NCBI RefSeq assembly: GCF_902460415.1
Contig: NZ_CABPTY010000001.1
Span: 471,034-535,033, forward strand
Reading direction: 5' to 3'
Length of the DNA: 64,000 nt
From: Campylobacter_A concisus_Y
Lineage (GTDB): Bacteria; Campylobacterota; Campylobacteria; Campylobacterales; Campylobacteraceae
A program made the position numbers and the translations under genes. The notes under the pieces are model-generated. The model made no database searches. It was not told the origin of the DNA and saw only the letters and a list, made by a program, of their open reading frames with translations. Positions 52,176 to 61,529 of this stretch are shown piece by piece (position 1 is the first letter of the stretch; each line of letters begins with the position of its first letter).

Positions 52176-52179
52176 GAAT

Positions 52180-53877
52180 ATGGATTTTAAAGCATTACTT
52201 CATCAAATAAGTCAAATTTATCAAAAGCTTTCATTAAAGCAAAAAATAGTTGCAGCTAGCTCGATCGTCTTGGTCGTGGCATTTTTGGTATTTTTAACAC
52301 TTTATAAAAGCAAAAATGAAAATTTTGCAGGCTACAGCGTCCTTTTTGAAAATATTAGCCCAAATGATTCTGCCTTAATACTTGATCAGCTAAACAAAGA
52401 TGGCATTAAATATAAATTAGCAAACGAAGGCACTATCCTTGTGCCAACGAGCGATGTCTATAAAGAGCGCATAGCTGTTGCAACGCTTGGAATACCAAAA
52501 GAGAGTAAAATCGGCTTTGAAATTTTTGACAAGCAAGAATTTGGAGCGACTGATGCCGAGCAGAGAGTAAAATTTCAAAGAGCGCTTGAGGGCGAACTAG
52601 CTAGAACGATCGAGAGTCTCTCTTCTATCCAAAAAGCAACCGTAAGAATAGCCATACCAAAAGAGAGCGTCTTTACTGAAAGACAAGCACTGCCGACCGC
52701 TTCTATTGTCGTTGAGCTAAAACCAGGCGTTAGTTTAAATGCGAAGCAAATTTTTGGTATTAAAAACCTTGTCGCTGCCTCTGTTACAAACTTGAGCACA
52801 GAAAATGTAAAAATCGTAAATCAAGACGGAGTCGCACTTGGCGATGAAGACGGCGAGTTTGATAGTGATGCCATAGCTCAGCAGATCCGCTATAAGCGCG
52901 AGTTTGAAAATAATTACGAGCAAAAGATCGTAAATGTGCTAGCTCCTATCGTAGGCGGGGCGGATAAGGTCGTAGCAAAGGTAAATATCGACTTTGACTT
53001 TGATAAAAAAGATACAAAAAGTGAAGTTTATGACCCAAATAACGTCGTTAGAAGTGAAAGTAATATCGAAGAAAAGCGCCAAGGCTCAGCACCAAATGAA
53101 GTAGGTGGCGTCCCAGGTGCAGTTAGCAACATAGGCCCTGTTCAAGGGCTAGATGACAGCACTTTAAAAGAGCAGTACAACAAAAGCTCGCAGCAGACAA
53201 ACTACGAAATTTCAAAGAAAGTAACAAATGTCAAAGGGCAGTTTGCTAGCATAAATAGAGTGAGTGCAGCTGTTGTTATAGACGGACTTTATCAGAGTAA
53301 AAAAGATAGCGACGGCAAGCCAACTGGCGAGCTTGAATTTGCCCCGCTTACCAAAGAGCAAAGAGAGTCAATCACAAATTTAATCAAACAATCAATCGGC
53401 TACAACCAAAATAGAGGCGATGAAGTAAGCTTAGATAACTTTGAGTTTAAAACTGGCAAAGATATAAGCACTAGCGAGAAGATGGATGGCTTTGTGAATA
53501 ACTATGTAGTGCCATTTATGCCGCTGTTAAAATATATTTTTGCAGCATTGTTGCTTTATATTTTCTATAAAAAAGTAATTGTGCCATTTATGCAAAAGAT
53601 GCTTGAAGAGACAAAAGAAGAAGAGGAACAAGTTCAAGATGGTCTTGAGGATATTGAGGTAGATGCTGAAGATACACTTGAGAAATTTAAAGCTGCTCGC
53701 AAAAAGGTAGAAGAGCAACTAGGGCTTAGTGGCGAGTTTAATGAAGATGAACTAAAATACGATGTTTTACTTGAGAAAATGAGAGCGGTCATCACAGAAA
53801 GAAATGAAGAGATAGCAATGCTACTTCAAGATATGGTAAAAAATGACAGCGACTTTAATATGCGTAAGGAAATTTGA
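52180..53877 (+). CDS. fliF: Flagellar MS-ring protein FliF
   Basis: 565 aa. Two membrane helices (about 25-42 and 448-465) bound a large periplasmic ring-building region with the YscJ-like domain (FAGYSVLFENISPNDSALIL, LATLGIPKESKIGFEIFDKQEFG). The C-terminal cytoplasmic tail (about 530-565) binds FliG. Five bases after hisC; the stop overlaps the fliG ATG. Confidence 0.96.
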   Translation: MDFKALLHQISQIYQKLSLKQKIVAASSIVLVVAFLVFLTLYKSKNENFAGYSVLFENISPNDSALILDQLNKDGIKYKLANEGTILVPTSDVYKERIAVATLGIPKESKIGFEIFDKQEFGATDAEQRVKFQRALEGELARTIESLSSIQKATVRIAIPKESVFTERQALPTASIVVELKPGVSLNAKQIFGIKNLVAASVTNLSTENVKIVNQDGVALGDEDGEFDSDAIAQQIRYKREFENNYEQKIVNVLAPIVGGADKVVAKVNIDFDFDKKDTKSEVYDPNNVVRSESNIEEKRQGSAPNEVGGVPGAVSNIGPVQGLDDSTLKEQYNKSSQQTNYEISKKVTNVKGQFASINRVSAAVVIDGLYQSKKDSDGKPTGELEFAPLTKEQRESITNLIKQSIGYNQNRGDEVSLDNFEFKTGKDISTSEKMDGFVNNYVVPFMPLLKYIFAALLLYIFYKKVIVPFMQKMLEETKEEEEQVQDGLEDIEVDAEDTLEKFKAARKKVEEQLGLSGEFNEDELKYDVLLEKMRAVITERNEEIAMLLQDMVKNDSDFNMRKEI

Positions 53878-54908
53878 TGTCAATAAAGCTAAATGACAAG
53901 CAAAAAATGATTTATGATGATCTATCGATGCCTGAAAAGATTGCTATTTTGCTGATTCAGCTTGGCGAAGAGGCAACTGCTCTTATATTTTCTCACATGG
54001 ATGTTGATGTCATCACTGAAATTTCAGGCTATATCGCAACCGCAAAAAACATAGACAAACAAGTCGCAAGTGCCGTGCTAGAAGAATTTTACGCGCTAAT
54101 GCAGTCAAATCAATATATGAGAAGTGGCGGTTTAGAGTATGCAAAAGAAATTTTGTACCGCACATTTGGTCCAGAGGCAGCTCAGAAAATTTTAGACAAG
54201 CTTGCAAAAAGCATGGAAAACTCAAAAAGCTTTGGCTATCTTGATAAGATAAAACCACAACAGCTTGCAGACTTTATCATAAAAGAGCATCCTCAAACCA
54301 TCGCGCTAATACTAGCTCACATGGACTCAACAAGTGCTGCTGAAACGCTTAGCTTTTTCTCAGATGAGCTAAGAAGTGAAGTTGTCATTAGAATGGCAAA
54401 TCTTGGTGATATTAGCCCATCGGTCATTAAACGTGTTTCAACCGTACTTGAGGGTAAGCTTGAAAGTCTTACATCATATAAAGTCGAAGTTGGCGGCCCA
54501 AGAGCTGTAGCAGAAGTGCTTAATAGACTTGGGCAAAAAGCCAGCAAAAGCACGATTGAACGCATCGAACAAAGCGATGATAAACTTGCAACAACGATTA
54601 AAGAGCTTATGTTTACATTTGAAGATATTATTAACCTTAATGCAACTGCGATTAGAGAAATTCTTAAAAATGTCGATAAAAAAGACCTTATGGTTGCATT
54701 TAAAGGCTCAAGCGATGGCATAAAGGATAAATTTTTATCAAATATGTCTCAGCGTGCAGCAGAAGCCTTTAAAGAGGAGATGCAATATCTTGGTGCGGTG
54801 CGTGTAAAAGATGTTGAAGAGGCCCAAAGGCGCATAGTGGAGATAGTGCAAACTCTAGCTGATCAAGGTGTATTCCAAGTCGGCGAAGCAGATGAGATGA
54901 TAGAATGA
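53877..54908 (+). CDS. fliG: Flagellar switch protein FliG
   Basis: About 343 aa rotor protein transmitting torque. N-terminal FliF-binding domain, middle domain with the EHPQTIALILAHM motif (about 130), and a C-terminal torque domain with charged residues in DIINLNATAIREILKNVDKKDLMVAFKG. ATG at 53877, six bases after AAGGA, is preferred to TTG at 53874. The 3' end lies in a 17-bp tandem duplication that separates it from fliH. Confidence 0.96.
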   Translation: MSIKLNDKQKMIYDDLSMPEKIAILLIQLGEEATALIFSHMDVDVITEISGYIATAKNIDKQVASAVLEEFYALMQSNQYMRSGGLEYAKEILYRTFGPEAAQKILDKLAKSMENSKSFGYLDKIKPQQLADFIIKEHPQTIALILAHMDSTSAAETLSFFSDELRSEVVIRMANLGDISPSVIKRVSTVLEGKLESLTSYKVEVGGPRAVAEVLNRLGQKASKSTIERIEQSDDKLATTIKELMFTFEDIINLNATAIREILKNVDKKDLMVAFKGSSDGIKDKFLSNMSQRAAEAFKEEMQYLGAVRVKDVEEAQRRIVEIVQTLADQGVFQVGEADEMIE

Positions 54909-54933
54909 AAAGCAGCATAGAATGAAAAGCAGC
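54900..54933 (+). repeat. 17-bp tandem duplication at the fliG-fliH junction
   Basis: ATAGAATGAAAAGCAGC occurs at 54900-54916 and again at 54917-54933. Each copy holds an ATGA start/stop overlap. The shift of 17 bases moves the fliH frame away from the fliG stop and creates a six-codon ORF between them. Confidence 0.92.
54905..54925 (+). other. Six-codon mini-ORF bridging fliG and fliH
   Basis: ATG at 54905 overlaps the fliG TGA (ATGA), reads MKSSIE and stops at TGA 54923-54925, which overlaps the fliH ATG at 54922 (ATGA). It could relay reinitiating ribosomes from fliG to fliH. It is a product of the 17-bp duplication. Confidence 0.5.
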
Positions 54934-55785
54934 GTAATAACTAGTGAGACTTCTCCAGCTCACTTTATAGAAAATTATAGATTTAAGGTTCTTGGAGTTG
55001 GAGAGCGAGCCGCAGATAGTGCTCCTGTATTGATAGAAGAAAATAATCTTAGTGAAGAGCTAAGCGAGCAAAATTTTGCACAAAAAGGTGAAAATTTCAT
55101 TCCTCAAGCTAGCCATCAAACGCAAACAAACTCACAAAACCACTTTGCTTCTCAGGCTCAAAGTCCACAAATACAGCAAGCAGGCGAGTCGAGCTTTGTT
55201 GAAGAACTGCTTAAAAAAACAGATGAGCTAAGTAGCAATATCATCAAACTTCAAATGCAAATAGAAAATCAAGAGAGCGAATTTGCTAAGCGCCTTGAGG
55301 CTGAAATTTCTCGTGCAAAAGAAGATGGCAAAAATGAGGGTATTGTCCAAGCAAATGCAGCAAATGAAGCAAGAATAAATGAGCTTGAGGCTAGATTTAG
55401 CGCTTCGGCTGCAAAGCTAGATGAACAGTACGTTAAATTTGATGAGTTTTTAAAGAAAATCGAAGAAGAGCTTGGACAAACTGCTATAAAAATCGCAAAA
55501 GAAGTAATCGATAAAGAAATTTCAACCTCTTCAAATCAGATCGCTCATCATCTAGCAAGCTCGCTTATAAAAGAGCTAAGTAATGTTAAAAATATAGAGA
55601 TTCGCGTAAATCCCGAAGATAGCGAATATATAAAAGAGCAATTTAGCAAGAATGAACACGTCAAAATAAGCGCTGATGATGCTATAAGCAAAGGCGGTGT
55701 GGTTATTATAAGCGATGGTGGCAATATCGATGCGACTATGCAAACAAGGCTAGAAAAACTAAAAATGCTGGTAAATAATGAATAA
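54922..55785 (+). CDS. fliH: Flagellar export ATPase regulator FliH
   Basis: 287 aa. A Gln/Ser-rich N-terminal part (about 45-90) precedes a long coiled coil (about 90-180, ISRAKEDGKNEGIVQANAANEARI) and a conserved C-terminal domain (QTAIKIAKEVIDKEI, IEIRVNPEDSEYIKEQF). It binds and restrains the export ATPase FliI at the flagellar basal body. Position after fliF-fliG agrees with the family. Its start lies in the second copy of the 17-bp duplication. It overlaps dxs by eight bases. Confidence 0.92.
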   Translation: MKSSVITSETSPAHFIENYRFKVLGVGERAADSAPVLIEENNLSEELSEQNFAQKGENFIPQASHQTQTNSQNHFASQAQSPQIQQAGESSFVEELLKKTDELSSNIIKLQMQIENQESEFAKRLEAEISRAKEDGKNEGIVQANAANEARINELEARFSASAAKLDEQYVKFDEFLKKIEEELGQTAIKIAKEVIDKEISTSSNQIAHHLASSLIKELSNVKNIEIRVNPEDSEYIKEQFSKNEHVKISADDAISKGGVVIISDGGNIDATMQTRLEKLKMLVNNE

Positions 55786-57604
55786 AGACGTTAAAAGTTT
55801 AGATGTTGATGAACTAAACGCACTTTGTCATGACATCAGGGATAAAATTTTAGCCACTGTTAGCAAAAATGGCGGTCATCTTAGCTCAAATATCGGTGCA
55901 GTTGAGATCATTGTAGCGATGCATAAAATTTTTGATATGACAAAAGATCCATTTATCTTCGATGTAAGCCACCAAAGCTATGCACACAAGCTACTTACTG
56001 GACGCTGGGAGAGCTTTGATACGCTTAGAAAATTTAACGGCATCAGTGGCTATACAAAGCCAAGCGAAAGTAAATTTGACTACTTTGTAGCAGGGCATAG
56101 CTCGACATCCATATCTTTAGTAGTTGGTGCTGCAAAGGCGATAAAACTTAAAAACGAAGATCGTATCCCAGTAGCTGTCATAGGCGATGGCTCGTTAAGT
56201 GGCGGTATGGCGTACGAAGCGCTAAATGAGCTAGGCGATAGAAAATATCCTTGCGTCATCATCCTAAACGACAACGAAATGAGCATAAGTAAGCCAATAG
56301 GCGCACTTAGCAAGTATCTAAGCCAGATGATGGCAGGGCAGTTTTATCAAAAATTTAAAGGCAGGGTTGAGCGCTTTTTAAGCTATATGCCAGACTCTGC
56401 AGCCTACATGGCTAGACGCATGGAGGAGGGTATCAGGCTCATCACTCCTGGCATGTTTTTTGAAGAGCTTGGACTTGAGTACATAGGCCCAGTCGATGGA
56501 CACGACCTCGCAGCGCTTCTTAGCACATTTGAAACTGCCAAAAACATGAAAAAACCAGTCATCGTGCACGTGCAGACGCTAAAGGGCAAAGGGTATGAAT
56601 TTGCCGAGGGTTACTATGAAAATTGGCACGGAGTTGGACCGTTTGATCTAAAAAGTGGAGAATTTATAAAAAGACAGTCAAACAAGTCAGCCACGGCGAT
56701 CTTTAGCGAGCAGCTTTTAAAGATGGCAAGAGAGCATAGCGACATCGTTGGCGTAACGGCTGCGATGCCAACAGGCACTGGCATGGACGCACTTATACAT
56801 GAGTTTCCAGACCGCTTTTGGGACGTGGCGATAGCCGAGCAGCACGCAGTCACCTCGATGTCAGCCATGGCAAAAGAGGGCTTTAAGCCATTTGTCGCGA
56901 TATACTCGACCTTTATGCAAAGAGCCTATGATCAGGTCATTCACGACGCTTCTATATTAAATTTAAACATTACATTTGCGATGGATAGGGCAGGCATCGT
57001 GGGCGAGGATGGCGAAACACATCAGGGCGCTTTTGATATCAGCTTTTTAAACGCTGTGCCAAACATGGTTCTTTTTGCCCCAAGGTGCGAAGAGAGCATG
57101 AAAAATGTTATGGAATTTGCCTACTCTTACAAGGGTGTTAGCGCATTTAGATATCCGCGTGGGGCATTTATCTTAAGAGATGAGTTTGAAGCTCAGCCAC
57201 TTGAGTTTGGCAAGGGTGAAATTTTAGCTGATGCAAAGAGTGATATCGCGTTTTTAGGCTATGGCAATGGCGTTGGCAGAGCAAATTTGGTCAGAAATTT
57301 ACTAACTGGCAAGCTTGATGTGATATTGGTTGATCTTGTCTTTGCAAAGCCGCTTGATAGTGAGCTTTTACTGGATCTTGCAAAACGCACTAAAAAATGG
57401 TACATCTTTAGTGATAGTGCCAAAAAAGGCGGTATCGGCGAGATAGTAAGTGCATTTTTACAAGAAAATAAAATTTCAAATATAAGCGTCATCAGCTTCG
57501 AGTATGAAGATAAATTTATCCCACATGGTTCAACCGCTGAGGTTGAAAAACATCTTGGTATAAGTGCCGAGCAGATTACCAAAAATTTACTAGAAAATAA
57601 TTAA
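55778..57604 (+). CDS. dxs: 1-deoxy-D-xylulose-5-phosphate synthase
   Basis: 608 aa TPP enzyme, first step of the MEP isoprenoid pathway. NGGHLSSNIGAVE and DVSHQSYAHKLLTGR lie at the N-terminus; VIGDGSLSGGMAYEALNELG with ILNDNEMSI binds TPP/Mg. The transketolase central domain has AEQHAVT and DRAGIVGEDGETHQGAFD. MEP-derived isoprenoids supply undecaprenol for the Pgl pathway and menaquinone side chains. It is translationally coupled to fliH. Confidence 0.97.
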   Translation: MNKDVKSLDVDELNALCHDIRDKILATVSKNGGHLSSNIGAVEIIVAMHKIFDMTKDPFIFDVSHQSYAHKLLTGRWESFDTLRKFNGISGYTKPSESKFDYFVAGHSSTSISLVVGAAKAIKLKNEDRIPVAVIGDGSLSGGMAYEALNELGDRKYPCVIILNDNEMSISKPIGALSKYLSQMMAGQFYQKFKGRVERFLSYMPDSAAYMARRMEEGIRLITPGMFFEELGLEYIGPVDGHDLAALLSTFETAKNMKKPVIVHVQTLKGKGYEFAEGYYENWHGVGPFDLKSGEFIKRQSNKSATAIFSEQLLKMAREHSDIVGVTAAMPTGTGMDALIHEFPDRFWDVAIAEQHAVTSMSAMAKEGFKPFVAIYSTFMQRAYDQVIHDASILNLNITFAMDRAGIVGEDGETHQGAFDISFLNAVPNMVLFAPRCEESMKNVMEFAYSYKGVSAFRYPRGAFILRDEFEAQPLEFGKGEILADAKSDIAFLGYGNGVGRANLVRNLLTGKLDVILVDLVFAKPLDSELLLDLAKRTKKWYIFSDSAKKGGIGEIVSAFLQENKISNISVISFEYEDKFIPHGSTAEVEKHLGISAEQITKNLLENN

Positions 57605-57676
57605 TATCATTTAATAAAGTAACGTTTAATATTATTTTTGCTAGCATAAGCCAAAATAAAAACAAGGAAAAGCACT

Positions 57677-58087
57677 ATGCAATACGTATCATTATTAAAG
57701 CAATCTGGGCTAAAAGTCACGCCACAACGACTTAGCGTTTTAAGAATTCTTGATCGCCACACGCATCCAACTATTGATGAGCTTTATGATGAGATTTTAA
57801 AAGAGAGTCCATCGGTTTCTCTAGCAACGGTTTATAAAAATTTAAATACTTTAAAAGACGAAGGTCTCGTAGTTGAAGTAAATATCGTCAATCAAAAGGC
57901 TAGATACGACATCTACGAATATCCACATATCCATGTTGTCTGTGAAAGCTGTGGAAGCGTCGAGGACGTGAGCTACGATGATGCTGAGCTTGGCAAATAC
58001 CAAGAGGTACTAGAAAAGAAGATTGGAAATATAATAGAACGTCTAAATATCGTAGCTAGCGTAAAAAGCTGTAAACACTGTAAATAA
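57677..58087 (+). CDS. perR: Fur-family regulator, PerR
   Basis: 136 aa. A winged helix at about 1-80 (KQSGLKVTPQRLSVLRILD, HPTIDELYDEI, SVSLATVYKNLNTLKDEGLV) precedes the dimerisation domain with HIHVVCESCGSVEDV and the terminal CKHC; the two CxxC pairs form the structural zinc site. Fur family is certain. PerR rather than Fur is inferred from the position between dxs and menG, which is where I recall perR in C. jejuni. PerR senses peroxide and represses catalase and alkyl hydroperoxide reductase genes. It has its own spacer upstream and a terminator downstream. Confidence 0.87.
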   Translation: MQYVSLLKQSGLKVTPQRLSVLRILDRHTHPTIDELYDEILKESPSVSLATVYKNLNTLKDEGLVVEVNIVNQKARYDIYEYPHIHVVCESCGSVEDVSYDDAELGKYQEVLEKKIGNIIERLNIVASVKSCKHCK

Positions 58088-58089
58088 AA

Positions 58090-58127
58090 TTTATGTTGCT
58101 ATTTAGCAACATAAATTCCATCTTTTT
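58090..58127 (+). terminator. Rho-independent terminator after perR
   Basis: 11-bp perfect stem TTTATGTTGCT (58090-58100) and AGCAACATAAA (58105-58115), loop ATTT, followed shortly by TTTTTT. Confidence 0.88.
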
Positions 58128-58193
58128 TCTTATAAAAATACTTTTAAAATAAGCCTAAATTTAGCATCTTTCTCATTGTTTTAAGCACTAACT

Positions 58194-58202
58194 TGCTAAA
58201 AT
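58194..58202 (+). promoter_or_regulatory. Extended -10 before the CYTH-CHAD gene
   Basis: TGCTAAAAT (TGn plus TAAAAT at 58197-58202) lies 24 bases before the GTG start, after the perR terminator. Confidence 0.5.
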
Positions 58203-58226
58203 GAACAAAAAATTTTGGAGAAAAAT

Positions 58227-59633
58227 GTGAGTTTGGAGATAGAGCGTAAATTTTTACTCAAAAATTCTCAAATTCTAGATTTTTTAAAAGAAGCTGGAGT
58301 AGTCTTTAAGCATCTTGAAATTTCTCAGTTTTATACCAAGATAACGCAAAATGAAGAGATCCGCTTTCGAAGTGAAGAGGATAAATTTATAAAAACTGTA
58401 AAGATCGGTAAAGATCTAATCAGAGAAGAAAATGAAGAATTTTGCGAAAAAGTGGAGTTTAAAAAGGCTCTTAAAAACCGCATCGGTAGCGTCATCTTAA
58501 AAGATAGATATATTTTTAAACTAAATAACAATCCTTGCAATATCGATATTTTTAAAAATAAACTAAACGGACTTTGTACATTTGAGATCGAATTTAGCGA
58601 TGAAAATGAAGCCGTCTTTTTCAAGCTGCCACCGTTTTTAGAAAATTTTTGCCTAAGTGACGTAACTTGTGATAAAAGATATAAAAACAAATTTCTTGCC
58701 ATCCATGCTAATGAAAATGAACAAATTGACTACAAAAGAGCCTATAAGATCATAAAAGAAAAAGAAATTCTGCCAAATTTTGCTGCAAATCTAAAAAGCG
58801 GAGAGGCGCTAAGAGTCCTTTTTGTTAGTATTTTTAAAGTAATAAAAAGGCTAAAAAGCCAGTATTTGATAGACAAAGATGAAGAAGTTTTGCATGAACT
58901 TCGCGTAAATTTAAGAAAGGTTAGATCGTTACTTAAAATTTTTAGTGGCGTTTTTGATGAGAAAGTGACACTTTTTTTTGGCGAGAATTTTAAAATGCTT
59001 GCAAACTCGACAAACAAAAAGCGAGATTTGGATGTATTTTTAAGCTTTTTAAACGAGCAAAAACATGCAAATGAGTCTATCTATTTTGTGCAAAAGGCTC
59101 TAGATTTAGAGTATGAAAATGTAAAAAGCTACCTTGGCGATGAAGAAAACTACGCATTTTTAAAAGAGTGGGAGATATTTTTAAATGAGGGTGAATTTTA
59201 TAAGTCAAAACTCTTTGATGTAAGCCTTTCGCGCCTTGGTTCGTTTAAGCTTAGAACGCTTTTGGTTTTAGCTCAAAAAAGGCTAAAAAGCCTTAATCAA
59301 GACTGCCCAAATGAGAGCTTTCATGATCTTAGGATAGAGCTTAAAAAGATGAGATATACATACGAGTTTTTATGTGAAATTTTCTATTTTGAAGGGCTTA
59401 AAAAGTATGAAGAGAAGCTAAAGCAGATGCAAGAAATTTTTGGCAATCTTCAAGACTATGACGTCTGGCTCGGCATCCTTAAAAGACTTCCAGAAATGCC
59501 AGATAAAGAGAGGCTCGAGAGTAAAATTTACAAGCAAATTTATAAAAGTAGAGAAGAGATACTAAAAAAGCGTCTTAAATTTATAAAAGCAACTCGCAAA
59601 ATTTCAAGAAATTTAAAAATTTACTACATATAA
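58227..59633 (+). CDS. CYTH-CHAD domain protein (inorganic polyphosphate-related)
   Basis: About 468 aa cytosolic protein. Residues 1-190 form a CYTH triphosphate tunnel domain starting with the ExExK signature LEIERKFLL. Residues about 200-468 are a CHAD domain, with HELRVNLRKVRSLLKIF and FHDLRIELKKMRYTYEFL, the conserved His/Arg/Lys helices that bind polyphosphate. CYTH proteins hydrolyse triphosphates and CHAD proteins bind polyphosphate granules; the fusion suggests a polyphosphatase or triphosphatase. GTG at 58227, six bases after GGAG, is preferred to TTG at 58215. As I recall C. jejuni carries a different gene in this slot. Confidence 0.88.
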   Translation: MSLEIERKFLLKNSQILDFLKEAGVVFKHLEISQFYTKITQNEEIRFRSEEDKFIKTVKIGKDLIREENEEFCEKVEFKKALKNRIGSVILKDRYIFKLNNNPCNIDIFKNKLNGLCTFEIEFSDENEAVFFKLPPFLENFCLSDVTCDKRYKNKFLAIHANENEQIDYKRAYKIIKEKEILPNFAANLKSGEALRVLFVSIFKVIKRLKSQYLIDKDEEVLHELRVNLRKVRSLLKIFSGVFDEKVTLFFGENFKMLANSTNKKRDLDVFLSFLNEQKHANESIYFVQKALDLEYENVKSYLGDEENYAFLKEWEIFLNEGEFYKSKLFDVSLSRLGSFKLRTLLVLAQKRLKSLNQDCPNESFHDLRIELKKMRYTYEFLCEIFYFEGLKKYEEKLKQMQEIFGNLQDYDVWLGILKRLPEMPDKERLESKIYKQIYKSREEILKKRLKFIKATRKISRNLKIYYI

Positions 59634-59645
59634 AAGGGCAAATTT

Positions 59646-60368
59646 ATGCAAAAACAAGAAAAAATCGTTGATATGTTTAACCAGATCGCTCCGACTTATG
59701 ACGTCGCAAACAGAGTGCTAAGTCTTGGCGTGGATGTGAGTTGGAGAAAATTTGCCTGCAGATATATGCTAGAAATTTTTAAAAATAAAAGCATAAATAT
59801 CGTAGATGTAGCTTGCGGTACTGGCGATATGATGGGGCTTTGGAGTGAAATTTCAAAAGAATTTGGCGTTGAGGTGAAAAGCCTTACTGGCATCGATCCC
59901 TCAAGTGGTATGCTAAAAGAGGCTAGGGCGAAATTTCCAAATTTTAAATTTATAGAGGCCTATGCTGACAAAACTACTCTTGCAAGCGGTGAGGCTCAAA
60001 TTTTAAGCATAAGCTATGGCATCAGAAATGTGGTCGAGCGAAAGGCAGCACTTAGAGAGTTTAACAGAGTGCTTGCTCTAAATGGCTACGTAGTCGTACT
60101 TGAATTTACAAAACGCCAGAAAAAAGGCCTTATAACCTCGCTAAGAGATTTTTACTTAAGTAAAATTTTGCCAAAGATTGGCGGCTTTATCTCAAAAAAC
60201 AAAGAGGCATATGAGTATCTGCCAAGCTCGATCGAAAATTTCTTGGACGCAAAGAGTTTTTGTGATGAGCTAGTTGATGCTGGCTTTGAGATAGAGCTTT
60301 GCAAGGGCTTTAGCATGGACATCTCGACACTATTTATCGCTAAAAAGGTAAGAGAAATCAATGCTTAG
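59646..60368 (+). CDS. ubiE: Demethylmenaquinone methyltransferase (UbiE/MenG)
   Basis: 240 aa SAM methyltransferase. FNQIAPTYDVANRVLSLGVDVSWRK is the UbiE N-terminal signature. VDVACGTGDM and LTGIDPSSGML bind SAM, and ISYGIRNVVERKAALREFNRVL and LEFTKRQKKG complete the family motifs. Campylobacters use menaquinone, so the quinone substrate is demethylmenaquinone. It overlaps xseA by eight bases. Confidence 0.94.
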   Translation: MQKQEKIVDMFNQIAPTYDVANRVLSLGVDVSWRKFACRYMLEIFKNKSINIVDVACGTGDMMGLWSEISKEFGVEVKSLTGIDPSSGMLKEARAKFPNFKFIEAYADKTTLASGEAQILSISYGIRNVVERKAALREFNRVLALNGYVVVLEFTKRQKKGLITSLRDFYLSKILPKIGGFISKNKEAYEYLPSSIENFLDAKSFCDELVDAGFEIELCKGFSMDISTLFIAKKVREINA

Positions 60369-61527
60369 TGTTTCTGAGCTAAACGAAAAAGCAAAGGCAC
60401 TGCTTGAAGCCACACTTGACTATGTCGAGGTAAGTGGCGAAATTTCGCGCCTTACTAAGCACGCCTCCGGGCACTGGTACTTCACGCTAAAGGATGAGAA
60501 GTCAAGCATCTCGGCTGTGATGTATCGCATGAATAACCAAAAGGTGAAATTCTTACCAAAAGATGGGCTAAAAGTAAAAATTTATGGCAAAGTGACCATT
60601 TATTCTCCAAGTGGGTCGTATCAGCTAGTGGCTAGTGCGATGCTGCCTGATGGTGAGGGCGAGCTTGAGCTTGCGTTTAGGCAGCTTAAAGAAAAGCTCG
60701 AAAACGAGGGACTTTTTGATACAGCCGCAAAAAAAGAGATACCAAATTTACCAAAAAGGATTGCGCTTGTGACTAGTGCCACTTCTGCAGCACTTCAGGA
60801 TATGCTAAAGGTCGTGACGAGTCGTTGGAAATTAAGCGAAATTTATATATTTGACGCGCTAACTCAGGGTGAAAATGCTCCAAGCTCGCTTATAAAAGCT
60901 TTAAAAAGAGCCGATAGATACGGCGTTGATGTGATCGTTTTGGCTCGCGGAGGTGGTAGTAAAGAGGATCTTTGGTGCTTTAACGACGAGGGCTTAGCGC
61001 GTGAAATTTATGCTACCAAAACACCAGTCATAAGCGCTATCGGACACGAGATCGACTACGTTATAAGCGACTTTGTAGCAGACCGCAGATCGCTTACGCC
61101 AAGTGCAGCTATGCTTGATCTTTTGCCTGATGAAGAGGCGTTTTTTCAGTATCTTGACAGGCTCAGCGACGATCTTGATAGCGCTTTAAATTTAAAGATC
61201 ACAAAGAAGCAAAATTTATTAAATTTACTACTTTCTAAATTTTCATCAAACGCTCTAAAGGCTAGGATCGAGCTAAAATTTAGCGAGGTAGCAAACAAGC
61301 AAAACGCCCTAACAAACGCCGTGCAAAGAAAGATCTTGCTTCTTGGCTCGGCTCTTAGCTCGCTCGAGAAAGCTTATGAGATGAGGGAGCTCTTTTTTGA
61401 GAGCACAAAAGGGCTTATTGAGGTTAGAAAAGATGGCAAGAGAGCCGATCTTAGGGATTTAAAAATAGACGATGAGATAGAGCTTATCTCGCAAAATACA
61501 CATAAAAAAGCAATTATCAAGGAGTAA
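60361..61527 (+). CDS. xseA: Exodeoxyribonuclease VII large subunit
   Basis: 388 aa, shorter than E. coli XseA (about 456). An N-terminal OB-fold (about 1-100, VSGEISRLTKHASGHWYFTLKD) binds single-stranded DNA. The nuclease region has RIALVTSATSAALQDML and the diagnostic VIVLARGGGSKEDLWCFNDEGLAREI and ISAIGHEIDYVISDFVADRRSLTPSAAM. A coiled-coil region follows. The small subunit XseB is not in the window. Confidence 0.95.
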   Translation: MLSVSELNEKAKALLEATLDYVEVSGEISRLTKHASGHWYFTLKDEKSSISAVMYRMNNQKVKFLPKDGLKVKIYGKVTIYSPSGSYQLVASAMLPDGEGELELAFRQLKEKLENEGLFDTAAKKEIPNLPKRIALVTSATSAALQDMLKVVTSRWKLSEIYIFDALTQGENAPSSLIKALKRADRYGVDVIVLARGGGSKEDLWCFNDEGLAREIYATKTPVISAIGHEIDYVISDFVADRRSLTPSAAMLDLLPDEEAFFQYLDRLSDDLDSALNLKITKKQNLLNLLLSKFSSNALKARIELKFSEVANKQNALTNAVQRKILLLGSALSSLEKAYEMRELFFESTKGLIEVRKDGKRADLRDLKIDDEIELISQNTHKKAIIKE

Positions 61528-61529
61528 AA

